Source: Cohnella xylanilytica
Lineage (GTDB): Bacteria > Bacillota > Bacilli > Paenibacillales > Paenibacillaceae
Assembly (NCBI RefSeq): GCF_014212175.1
Contig: NZ_JACJVR010000007.1
Span: 1 to 57,485, forward strand
DNA length: 57,485 nucleotides
Direction of reading: 5' to 3'
The position numbers and the translations under genes are program-made. The notes beneath the pieces are model-generated. The model was not told where the DNA came from and made no database searches. It saw only the letters and a list, made by a program, of their open reading frames with translations. Below are positions 26,441 through 34,091 of this stretch, in pieces. Numbering within the stretch: position 1 is the stretch's first letter; every line of letters begins with the position of its first letter.

Positions 26441-27205
26441 ATGGCGAGAATCGGCATGCTGACGCCGTCCTCGAACACGGTGCTGGAGCCGGTCACGAGC
26501 CGGCTTCTGGACGATCTGAATAGGGAAAGTCGGGACGGGCGGGAGAGGTGCGGCGTCCGGGAAGCGGCCACCGCGCACTTCGCGCGCGTCCGGGTGACGG
26601 AGATCTCGCTCGAGGCCCGCTCCGACGGGCAGTTCGCCGACGAGCCGATGCTCGCGGCGGCGGCGCTTCTCGCGGACGCCAAGGCCGATCTGCTCGTCTG
26701 GAACGGCACGTCCGGCAGCTGGCTCGGGCTGGAGCGGGACTTGGCGCTCGTACGGGCGATCGAAGCGGCGACGGGCATTCGCGCGACGACGTCGTCGCTG
26801 GCGATGAAGGAAGCGTACGAGAGGCTCGGCGTGCGCCGGCTCGGGCTCGTCACGCCGTATGCGGACGACGTCAACGCCCGCATCGCCGAGCGGTACCGGG
26901 AGCTTGGGCTCGAGTGCGCGCCGGCGCTCGGCTGCGGCATTCGCGAGAACGAGCGGTTCGCGCGGGTGCCGGAGGAGACGATCGAAGCGATGATCGTCGA
27001 AGCGGCCGGAAGCGGCCGGCTCGACGCGATCGCCGTCGTCTGCACGAACGTGAACGCGGCCTCTCTGGCCGTCCGGATGGAGAGCGTCCTCGGAATCCCG
27101 GTGCTCGATTCGGTCGCGGCGACCGCCTGGCAGGCGCTCGGCCTGCTCGGAATCGACGGGCGTTCGCTTGCCGGACGGTGGGGGCGCATTTTCGAATACG
27201 GCTGA
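26441..27205 (+). CDS. Asp/Glu racemase-superfamily protein, AMDase-like
   Basis: A 254-residue protein of the maleate isomerase/arylmalonate decarboxylase group (RIGMLTPSSNTVLEP start). The first catalytic Cys of racemases and isomerases is replaced by Gly89 in NGTS, followed by Thr90 and Ser91. Tyr140 (TPY) and a single Cys201 (VVCTNVNA) are present. That is the Gly-Thr-Ser/Tyr/Cys set of arylmalonate decarboxylase, with near-constant offsets of 13-15 residues. A cofactor-free decarboxylation is thus more likely than racemisation. It starts 1 base after the RidA fusion stop. Confidence 0.75.
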   Translation: MARIGMLTPSSNTVLEPVTSRLLDDLNRESRDGRERCGVREAATAHFARVRVTEISLEARSDGQFADEPMLAAAALLADAKADLLVWNGTSGSWLGLERDLALVRAIEAATGIRATTSSLAMKEAYERLGVRRLGLVTPYADDVNARIAERYRELGLECAPALGCGIRENERFARVPEETIEAMIVEAAGSGRLDAIAVVCTNVNAASLAVRMESVLGIPVLDSVAATAWQALGLLGIDGRSLAGRWGRIFEYG

Positions 27206-27227
27206 TGGAACAGGGAGGGGGAGCGGC

Positions 27228-28607
27228 GTGGAACGGTTGGATTATTGGATTCGCGGCTGCGTGGACCCGTTCTCCGGTGAGCGAACGGACATCGGCATCT
27301 CGGACGGGACCGTCGCGTACGTCCGTTCGGCCGCGTCCGGTTCCGGGGAGGAGCGGCTCGGGATGGACGGCAGCGGGATAGATGGAAGCAGGATGGATGG
27401 AAGCAGGATCGATGGAAGCGGGATGGGCGGGGGCGGCGCGAACGGAGGCGCGGGAGCCGGCGGAGCGGCCGAAGGCCTCGGGACGGGCGGACGCGGCAGC
27501 CCCGTCGTCGTGAACGCGGAGGGCTACGCGGCGCTGCCGGGGCTGGTCGAGACGCACATCCATCTGGACAAAGCGTTCCTCTCGTCCCGGATGCCGGGCG
27601 TCGCCTCCGACCTTAAGCAGGCGATCGCGATGACCGCGGAGCTGAAGAAGACGTACACGAAGGAAGACATTGCGGAGAGGTCGCGAAGGGTGCTGGACCG
27701 GGCCTCCCGGTTCGGAGTGACGCTGCTGCGCGCGCAAGCGGAGATCGATCCGATCGCGGGTCTCAAGAGCATGGAATCGGCGCTGGAGCTGAAGAGAGAA
27801 TACGCGGACCGGATGGACATCCAGCTCGTCGCGTTCCCGCAGGAGGGAATCTTCCAGTCCCCGGGGACCGCGGAGCTGCTCGAAGAGGCGATCCGGATGG
27901 GAGCCGACGCCGTCGGCGGCATTCCGTACAACGACCGCGACGCGGCCGAGCATCTCGGCTTCGTCTTCCGGATGGCCGAGGCGCATGGGCTGCCCGTGGA
28001 CCTGCATATCGACTTCTCCGACGATCCGGACCGGCTCGATATCGCGGAGGCGATCCGGCTGACGAAGGAATTCGGAATGGAGGGGCGGGTCGCGGTCGGC
28101 CATCTCACTTCGCTCGGCTCGGCCGAGCCGGACGTCGCGAAGCGGATCGCGGCGGGCATCGCCGATGCCGGCATCCACGTGTTCGCGCTTCCCGCGACGG
28201 ACCTGTACTTGAACGGAAGAGGCGACGAATGCCGCGTCCGGCGCGGGCTGACGCCGGTCCGCCTGCTGCTGGAAGCCGGGGCGAACGTCTGCTACGGCTC
28301 GAACAACATCCGCAACGCGTTCACGCCGTTCGGCACCGCCGACCCTCTCGACATCGGGCTGCTGCTGGCGCAGACGGCGCACCTGGGGACGGACGAGGAC
28401 GCGCGGCGTATGCTGGAGATGTGCACGGTTCGGGCGTCCAAGGCCTTGCTCGGGCATTCCCTCCGCATCCGGGAGGGAATGCCGGCCGATCTGACGCTGA
28501 TCCGGGGAGCGGGGGCGGCGGAGCTGCTGTACGAGCGGCCGAGGGACCGGATGGTATGGAAGAGAGGGAGGCTCGTCGCGCACACGGTTACATGTATGGA
28601 AAGATAA
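27228..28607 (+). CDS. Cytosine deaminase-like amidohydrolase
   Basis: A 459-residue member of the cytosine deaminase/AtzC branch. HIHLDKAFLSSRMPG gives the HxH, DLHIDFSDD and VGHLTSL follow, then GSNNIRNAFTPFG near 357-369. The usual metal-binding or proton-transferring Asp of this last motif (GxDNxRDP type) is Asn359. The start is a GTG after AGGGAGGGGGAG. Residues about 45-83 are a Gly-rich insertion from a tandem repeat. It is the last gene of the set that begins with the chrA-like gene. Activity needs testing because of the Asn. Confidence 0.7.
   Translation: MERLDYWIRGCVDPFSGERTDIGISDGTVAYVRSAASGSGEERLGMDGSGIDGSRMDGSRIDGSGMGGGGANGGAGAGGAAEGLGTGGRGSPVVVNAEGYAALPGLVETHIHLDKAFLSSRMPGVASDLKQAIAMTAELKKTYTKEDIAERSRRVLDRASRFGVTLLRAQAEIDPIAGLKSMESALELKREYADRMDIQLVAFPQEGIFQSPGTAELLEEAIRMGADAVGGIPYNDRDAAEHLGFVFRMAEAHGLPVDLHIDFSDDPDRLDIAEAIRLTKEFGMEGRVAVGHLTSLGSAEPDVAKRIAAGIADAGIHVFALPATDLYLNGRGDECRVRRGLTPVRLLLEAGANVCYGSNNIRNAFTPFGTADPLDIGLLLAQTAHLGTDEDARRMLEMCTVRASKALLGHSLRIREGMPADLTLIRGAGAAELLYERPRDRMVWKRGRLVAHTVTCMER
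27360..27434 (+). repeat. 15-bp in-frame tandem repeat inside CDS
   Basis: Five 15-bp units encode Gly/Arg-Met/Ile-Asp-Gly-Ser pentapeptides and run into a poly-Gly/Ala stretch. It sits between the N-terminal beta-sandwich and the barrel of the amidohydrolase, where a length change would be tolerated. Confidence 0.9.
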
Positions 28608-28680
28608 CAACATATTTTCTCATATTCGGCCAAATATGGGATTGCGACGCAAGAAAATCGATAAAATCAGCTTAAATTTA

Positions 28681-28697
28681 TGTAATATTATATTACA
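28681..28697 (+). promoter_or_regulatory. TnrA/GlnR box, upstream activation position
   Basis: TGTAATATTATATTACA is a perfect palindrome and matches every defined position of the TnrA consensus TGTNANAWWWTMTNACA. Its centre is about 51 bp before the predicted pucR transcription start, the spacing of TnrA-activated promoters. Confidence 0.8.
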
Positions 28698-28704
28698 TTA
28701 TATA

Positions 28705-28733
28705 TTGATATTCTTCGTTTTCGCCCCTAAAAT
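28705..28733 (+). promoter_or_regulatory. pucR promoter
   Basis: TTGATA (28705-28710) and TAAAAT (28728-28733), 17-bp spacing. It lies between two TnrA/GlnR-type palindromes. Confidence 0.75.
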
Positions 28734-28750
28734 GTTATTAATAATAACAT
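28732..28750 (+). promoter_or_regulatory. Second TnrA/GlnR-like palindrome over the start site
   Basis: ATGTTATTAATAATAACAT is a perfect 19-base palindrome. Its inner 17 bases keep the TGTNA...TNACA arms and break the consensus at two central positions. It overlaps the -10 end and the predicted start, a repression position. Centre-to-centre distance from the upstream box is 52 bp, about five helical turns. Confidence 0.65.
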
Positions 28751-28802
28751 AAACGGAAGGCGGCGGCCGATCGCGGCAGCCGTTCCGGGGGAGGGGTTCG
28801 TC

Positions 28803-30413
28803 GTGCATTTGACCGTCGAGCAAGCTCTGAACGTCTATCCTCTGTCCGAAGGCAGGTTGATCGCCGGCAGAAGGGGCAGCAACCGCGTCGTCAAATCCGT
28901 CAACATCATGGACGCTCCGGACATCACGGACTGGATCAAGGAAGGCGAGATGCTGTTCACGACCGCCTACCTGATCAAGGACCGCCCCGAAGAAGGGGCG
29001 GAGCTGCTCCGGAAGCTGGACCAATGCGGCTCGTCCGGCCTCGGCATCAAGCTGGGGCGCTTCTGGTCCGAGATTCCGGAGCCGCTTATCGCGAGAGCGA
29101 ACGAGTTGGGTTTTCCCCTGATCGAGCTCCCCTATCAATTCACTCTCTCCGATCAGATGAACGGGCTGTTCAACGCGGAGATGAAGCGCAGCACCGGCCT
29201 TCTGCAGGACGTGCTCGACAAGCAGGTTCGCCTGATGCGGTTCGCGCTGCAGTCGGACCCGATCCGCCATCTGTTCGAGATGATCGAAGGCGTCATCGGC
29301 GATCCGATCGCGGTCGTCGGTTCGCGCGGCCAGCTCATCTACAATTCCTCCGGCTTGCCCGACGCCGAGCTGCAAGCCCAGTGGCCCTGGCAGCAGCGGC
29401 ATTGCTGGGTCAAGAACAAGGGCTGGCACGCCTTCCGCGTTCCTCTTATGAAGCAGGAGCAATGCACCGGATACGTGCTGTTCTTCACCCCGAGGGTCCT
29501 TCTATCGGCCATCGAGGAGAGCTTGTACTTCCAGGCGGCGGAGCTGCTCTCCTTCCACTTGAACTTCAACTACGAGGATTACTTCGAATTGTCCGTCCAG
29601 AAGGACTTCGGCGTGCTGATCAAGCGCCATCTCAAAAACGGTCTCCCCATCGAGACGGTGACGGAATACGCCGAACGCTGGGAGATCGATCTGCTCGGCC
29701 AGCCGTACCGATGCGTGCTGACGGACCTCGCGGCGGCGGAAGAGCCGGCCGGCCGGCTGGAGGAGCTCGACGCTCTCAAGGGAGAGTTCCTCGGGCACTC
29801 GAAGCTTCAGGAGCTGAAGGGGCTGCACATCGTCATGGACGAAGGGCTGCTCTCCGTGTTCCCGGCGACGGGCGAAGACCCGGGCGGCGAAGCGCTGGCC
29901 GCGGCGCTGGCCGCTTGCTTGGCCGGGCTCAAGGGGAACGGAAGCGCGGCGTTCAAGTCGGCGCTGAGCGGCCGGAAGCGGTCGGCCGCTCAGCTCGCGG
30001 AGGCGTTCGGCGAATGCCGGGAGACGCAGCGGCTGTCCCGCGCCTGGGGGATGGGCGACCGAATCGTGCGGTACGAGACGCTCGATCTGGCGTTTATTTT
30101 CGAACAGGTGCCGCGCGAGCGGATGCGGGTCTACTGCGACCGGTGGCTGGGCGGTCTGATGGGCAAGGATCCGGAATACGTTCAAGAGATGATGAGGACT
30201 CTCGAGACTTACCTGGACAACGACGGGCAATTGAACGAGACGGCGAAGAAGCTGTTCATCCACCGCAATACCGCGACGTACCGGATCGAGAAGCTCGGCG
30301 AGCTGCTGGACGTCGACTTCAAGAGAATCAACGATCTGCTTCGGCTCAAAATGGTGTTCCTGTTCCGCCGCATGCTGGCGCGGGAAGGGACTTCGGCGGA
30401 CCGCAACCGGTAA
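28803..30413 (+). CDS. pucR: PucR-family purine catabolism regulator
   Basis: A 536-residue regulator. It has an N-terminal PucR domain (LTVEQALNVYPL to about residue 125), a central GAF-like or linker part, and a C-terminal helix-turn-helix (LETYLDNDGQLNETAKKLFIHRNTATYRIEKLGELL, about 471-505). In B. subtilis PucR senses allantoin-pathway intermediates and induces the puc genes. The start is GTG with GGGGAGGGG before it. It is transcribed from its own promoter with TnrA/GlnR sites and is followed 32 bases later by an aminohydrolase. Confidence 0.9.
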   Translation: MHLTVEQALNVYPLSEGRLIAGRRGSNRVVKSVNIMDAPDITDWIKEGEMLFTTAYLIKDRPEEGAELLRKLDQCGSSGLGIKLGRFWSEIPEPLIARANELGFPLIELPYQFTLSDQMNGLFNAEMKRSTGLLQDVLDKQVRLMRFALQSDPIRHLFEMIEGVIGDPIAVVGSRGQLIYNSSGLPDAELQAQWPWQQRHCWVKNKGWHAFRVPLMKQEQCTGYVLFFTPRVLLSAIEESLYFQAAELLSFHLNFNYEDYFELSVQKDFGVLIKRHLKNGLPIETVTEYAERWEIDLLGQPYRCVLTDLAAAEEPAGRLEELDALKGEFLGHSKLQELKGLHIVMDEGLLSVFPATGEDPGGEALAAALAACLAGLKGNGSAAFKSALSGRKRSAAQLAEAFGECRETQRLSRAWGMGDRIVRYETLDLAFIFEQVPRERMRVYCDRWLGGLMGKDPEYVQEMMRTLETYLDNDGQLNETAKKLFIHRNTATYRIEKLGELLDVDFKRINDLLRLKMVFLFRRMLAREGTSADRNR

Positions 30414-30445
30414 TCGCGCGATTCCACCGCTTGGAGGGGTTTGAC

Positions 30446-31771
30446 ATGACGACGAAGCTGATCCGCAACGCCGTCATCCTGACGATGAATCCGAATCTGG
30501 ACATCGTGGCGGGAGACGTGCTCATACAAGACAATCGCATCGGGAGAATCGGCCCGAACCTGCAAGACGAGGCGGACGTCGTCATCGACGCGGCGGGGAA
30601 GGCGCTGCTGCCCGGCTTCGTGCAGACTCATATTCACTTGTGCCAGACGCTGTTCCGCGGCCGCGCGGACGACCTCGCCCTGATCGATTGGCTGCGCAGC
30701 CGGATCTGGCCGCTCGAGGCCGCGCATTCCGAGGATTCCGTCTACTATTCGGCCTTGCTCGGCTTGGGAGAGCTTATTCGCAGCGGAACGACGACGATCC
30801 TCGACATGGAGACGGTCCATCATACCGACGCCGCGTTCCGCGCGATCGAATCGAGCGGCATGCGGGCGATCTCGGGCAAGGTGATGATGGATCACGGAAC
30901 GGAGGTGCCGCTGCCGCTTCAGGAGGAGACGGGGAGGTCGCTTCAGGAGAGCGTCGATCTGTTGGAAAAGTGGAACGGAGCCGCCAACGGGAGAATCCAT
31001 TACGCGTTCTGCCCGAGGTTCGTCGTCTCGTGCACGGAAGAGCTGCTCGTCGGAGTGCGGGATTTGTCCGCCCGGTACGGGGTGCGGGTTCATACCCACG
31101 CCTCGGAGAACCGCGACGAGATCGCGTTGGTCGAGGCCGAGCGCGGCATGCGCAACGTCGTCTATCTCGATCATATCGGACTGGCGCGGCCGAATCTCAT
31201 CCTCGCCCACAGCATCTGGCTCGACGAGGAAGAGAAGCGCATCATCCAGGAGCGCGGCGTCAAGGTGACCCATTGTCCCGGCTCCAACCTGAAGCTCGCT
31301 TCCGGGATCGCGGAGGTGCCGGACCTGCTCGGCCGGGGCATTCCGGTCGGCATCGGCGCGGACGGCGCTCCGTGCAACAACAACCTGGATATGTACCAGG
31401 AGATGCGGCTGACCGCCTTCATCCAGAAGGTGCGCCACGGGCCGACGGCGATGGACGCCCGGACGGTGCTGCGCATGGCGACGATGGGCGGGGCGGAGGT
31501 GCTCGGGCTGGAGAAGGAGATCGGCAGCATCGAGGTCGGCAAGCTCGCGGATCTGCAGCTGCTCGACCTGGAAGACTTCCACGTCTATCCGTCCTACGAC
31601 GCGGACCTGTTCTCCCGCGTCGTCTACGCCGCCACCCGCGGGGACGTCGACACGGTGCTGATCGACGGGGAGATCGTCATGTCCGGCAAGCGGGTGCGGA
31701 CGATCGACCGCTCGGTCGTTCTGAAGGAAGCGGACCGGTCGCTCAAGGGGCTGCTCGCCCGCATCGGCTGA
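30446..31771 (+). CDS. Amidohydrolase, guanine/adenosine-type deaminase
   Basis: A 441-residue ATZ/TRZ-type enzyme. It has QTHIHLCQTLFRGRADDLALIDWL near 62-83, RSGTTTILDMETVHHTDAAF, HTHASENRDE, LAHSIWLDEEE, CPGSNLKLASGIA and GADGAPCNNNLDM. The pattern fits bacterial deaminases annotated as 5'-deoxyadenosine, SAH or guanine deaminase. It is next to pucR and upstream of xdhC, so a purine-base or nucleoside deaminase is likely. The cytidine-deaminase-type GuaD is encoded separately at 43.0 kb, so this one probably takes a different amine. Confidence 0.75.
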   Translation: MTTKLIRNAVILTMNPNLDIVAGDVLIQDNRIGRIGPNLQDEADVVIDAAGKALLPGFVQTHIHLCQTLFRGRADDLALIDWLRSRIWPLEAAHSEDSVYYSALLGLGELIRSGTTTILDMETVHHTDAAFRAIESSGMRAISGKVMMDHGTEVPLPLQEETGRSLQESVDLLEKWNGAANGRIHYAFCPRFVVSCTEELLVGVRDLSARYGVRVHTHASENRDEIALVEAERGMRNVVYLDHIGLARPNLILAHSIWLDEEEKRIIQERGVKVTHCPGSNLKLASGIAEVPDLLGRGIPVGIGADGAPCNNNLDMYQEMRLTAFIQKVRHGPTAMDARTVLRMATMGGAEVLGLEKEIGSIEVGKLADLQLLDLEDFHVYPSYDADLFSRVVYAATRGDVDTVLIDGEIVMSGKRVRTIDRSVVLKEADRSLKGLLARIG

Positions 31772-31817
31772 CGAGGGCGGGCGCGGAGGACGAACCGGAA
31801 CGGAAGGGGGGGTTCGC

Positions 31818-32963
31818 ATGGACGCGTACGACATCTTGCGTCGTCTCGCGGAATCGGAGGAGCCGGCCGTGCTGGCGACCGTCGTCGGCGTCGAAGGCCA
31901 CGCGTACCGCAAGGCAGGGGCGGCGATGCTGTTCACGGCCGAAGGCGGGAAGATCGGCAGCATCAGCCCGGGCTGCCTCGAATCCGACTTGCGCGAGAGA
32001 GTCCCGGCGTTGCTGGAGAGCGGCGAGCCCGAGATCGTCGCCTACGACATGCGCCCGGAAGAGGATGCGATCTGGGGCGAGAGCGTCGGCTGCGGAGGCC
32101 GGCTGCGCATCTTGCTCGAGCCCGTCGCGGGCGAGCTGCGGCGCGTGCTCCGGGAGGCGCGCCGGCTGAACGAAGCCGGGGCGGCCGTGCGGCTGCTGCG
32201 CTACGCGGAGCCGGGCGGCATCCGGTACGAAGCGGAGGTCGAAGCCGATGCCGGAAGCCGCGGTTCGGCCGCGGCGAATCCGGCGCTGGCGGCTGCGGCT
32301 CCGACGAATTCGGGCTCGACGGCTGCGGCTGCGGCCTTTGCTTCGGTCCCGGCTTCGGGCAAGCGGGCGTCTCCGTCTTCGGCGGAGCGGCCTTGGTTCG
32401 AGACGACGCTCGCTCCCCGGCCGAGGCTTGTCCTGTTCGGGGCGGGCGGGGATCTCGACCCGATCTTCCGGCAGGCCGCGGCGCTCGGCTTCCGGATCGC
32501 CGTGGCGGATTGGCGGCCGGGATTGGCGACGCCGGAGCGGTTCCCGGGCGCCGAGCTCGCGACGGGGACGGCCGGCGCCATTGTGCAAGCTCTGGGCGTG
32601 GGGCCGTCGGATTACGCCATCGTCTGCGGCCATCAGCTGCGGAAGGACCGCGAGATGATCGAAGCGCTGCTGCCGATCGAACCCGCCTATCTGGGAGTCA
32701 TGGGCTCGCGGAGGCGGATCGAGCTTCTGTTCGAAGGGCTGCCGAAGCCGCCGTTCGTCCGGGCCCCGGTCGGGCTCGACATCGGCGCGGACGGACCCGA
32801 GGAGATCGCGGTCAGCGTCGCGGCGGAGCTCGTCGCCGTGCGGGGCCGCGGCCGAAGCCGGAAGGGAGGGGGCGGAGATGCGGATAGCCGGCATTCTGCT
32901 GGCGGCTGGCCGGAGCCGAAGAATGGGGAGGCCGAAGCTGTCCCTCGAGCTTGCTCCCGGTAG
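31818..32963 (+). CDS. xdhC: XdhC-family molybdenum cofactor insertion protein
   Basis: A 381-residue homologue of XdhC/PucA, which delivers sulfurated molybdenum cofactor to xanthine dehydrogenase. The N-terminal domain contains GSISPGCLESDL and GCGG. A 40-residue Ala/Ser/Thr-rich linker (about 150-192) precedes a Rossmann-like XdhC_C domain with LFGAGGDLDP, VCGHQLRKD and GVMGSRRR. The last 30 or so residues run beyond the usual end (AAELVAVRGRG) and overlap mocA by 86 bases. That suggests loss of the original stop codon. Confidence 0.88.
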   Translation: MDAYDILRRLAESEEPAVLATVVGVEGHAYRKAGAAMLFTAEGGKIGSISPGCLESDLRERVPALLESGEPEIVAYDMRPEEDAIWGESVGCGGRLRILLEPVAGELRRVLREARRLNEAGAAVRLLRYAEPGGIRYEAEVEADAGSRGSAAANPALAAAAPTNSGSTAAAAAFASVPASGKRASPSSAERPWFETTLAPRPRLVLFGAGGDLDPIFRQAAALGFRIAVADWRPGLATPERFPGAELATGTAGAIVQALGVGPSDYAIVCGHQLRKDREMIEALLPIEPAYLGVMGSRRRIELLFEGLPKPPFVRAPVGLDIGADGPEEIAVSVAAELVAVRGRGRSRKGGGGDADSRHSAGGWPEPKNGEAEAVPRACSR

Positions 32964-33498
32964 GCCGCTCGGCGCGGAGACGCTCGGGCGGATGCTCGCC
33001 TACCCGAGGCTGGATCGAGTCGTCGCGGTCGTCCGTCCGGACGACGACTTGCGCTGGGCCGAGCCGGTCCGCGCGGCCGATCGCGGCGGCAGGCTCGTCT
33101 TCGCGGCGTGCGAGCGGTTCGCGGAAGGGATGGCATTCTCGCTTCGACGAGGGCTGGCCGAGGCGGAAGCCTTCGGAACGCCCGACGCCGTATTGGTCGC
33201 GCTGGCGGATCAGCCGTTCATCGACGCGGAGCTGCTCGATTCGCTGATCGAGGCGTATGCGCGCGACCGAAGCCTCGACTTCGCGGCGTGTCGCGACGGA
33301 GAAGAGGCGCGGCCGCCGGCGCTGCTCGGAGCCTCCATGTTCGGGCCGATCGCGCGCCTGGTGGGCGACCGGGGCGCGCGCGGCCTTCTGGCCGATCCCC
33401 GCTGCAAGGGGGCGCTCGTCGAGCCGCGATCGGCGATCGCGTTCGTGGATATCGATACTCCGGAGGATTTGAAGCGGGCCGTCCGTCTGCGGCGTTAG
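32878..33498 (+). CDS. mocA: MobA-like nucleotidyltransferase (MocA/PucB type)
   Basis: A 206-residue NTP transferase. LLAAGRSRRMGRPKL (about 7-21) is the nucleotide-binding loop, and ALADQPFID near 110 contains the metal-binding Asp. Homologues add CMP to molybdopterin to form the cytosine dinucleotide cofactor used by xanthine dehydrogenases. PucB is the B. subtilis counterpart. GGAGGGGGCGGAG precedes the ATG. It starts inside the xdhC frame and ends the pucR transcript at a probable terminator. Confidence 0.85.
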   Translation: MRIAGILLAAGRSRRMGRPKLSLELAPGRPLGAETLGRMLAYPRLDRVVAVVRPDDDLRWAEPVRAADRGGRLVFAACERFAEGMAFSLRRGLAEAEAFGTPDAVLVALADQPFIDAELLDSLIEAYARDRSLDFAACRDGEEARPPALLGASMFGPIARLVGDRGARGLLADPRCKGALVEPRSAIAFVDIDTPEDLKRAVRLRR

Positions 33499-33516
33499 GC
33501 GGCGGCTCTTTTTTTC
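33478..33516 (+). terminator. Probable terminator after mocA
   Basis: GCCGTC (33478-33483) pairs with GGCGGC (33500-33505, one wobble), followed after two bases by seven T. Confidence 0.55.
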
Positions 33517-33990
33517 TGCATACAGACTTGTTATCCGGGCTCGGAGTTGCTTGTCTTTGCGGAGATCGTGTCGCGTGGAGCTTCTCTATTTTTGCCTGGT
33601 TCCCGCTTCGATTGGCCCCTTTTTCCTCCTGGTGGCCCTCAATAAGATCGCTGAGATTCGTTAGATTTTTAAAAGGGCTTTTGATGCTAAATAGCGACTC
33701 CTGAGTTTGTTAGAGAACGGGGCCTGCGAGCCGGAACGCTGTGATTCCGATTGCAACCATATACGAGACTTCCAAGTCTTCATATCCCAAGAAGTCTGCT
33801 AGGGAAATGGTCATTCGTAGTTTGTTTCTGCCGTTGCTCCATTCGTATACAGGCCTCGTTACTCATGGCGGGGCGCTATCTTGGATCGTTTCGCCATACG
33901 GACGTATCATGCGGAAGTTCGGGCAGCCGAATCCCCTATTCCAAGAATCTGTAGCGGATTGGTCTTGCTAAGTTTTTTCAATTTCAGCCC
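33517..33990. other. Non-coding, lower-GC stretch
   Basis: Clearly less GC-rich than neighbouring genes. A frame at 33741-33971 (76 codons) starts at GTG without a good ribosome site and resembles nothing I know. An AGACTTCCAAGTCT inverted repeat lies near 33768. No insertion sequence or RNA gene is recognisable. Confidence 0.5.
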
Positions 33991-33997
33991 ATTTGAA

Positions 33998-34014
33998 TGT
34001 TACATAACATGACG
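33998..34014 (+). promoter_or_regulatory. Candidate TnrA/GlnR box before the BMP operon
   Basis: TGTTACATAACATGACG matches the TnrA consensus except at two defined positions. Its centre is about 121 bp before the start predicted from the best promoter, or about 45 bp before a weaker -10 (CACAAT, 34039-34044). The controlling arrangement is therefore unclear. Confidence 0.5.
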
Positions 34015-34091
34015 TAAAATCAAAGAAAGTGCACCGCGCACAATAGAAACCCGTACGATTCATGAATCTCGCCAATCAAACGTAAAGAAAG

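Noticed and set aside
33741..33971. 76-codon open frame in the gap before the BMP operon
   Set aside because: GTG start without a convincing ribosome site, no recognisable motif and no coding partner. Kept as non-coding with low certainty.
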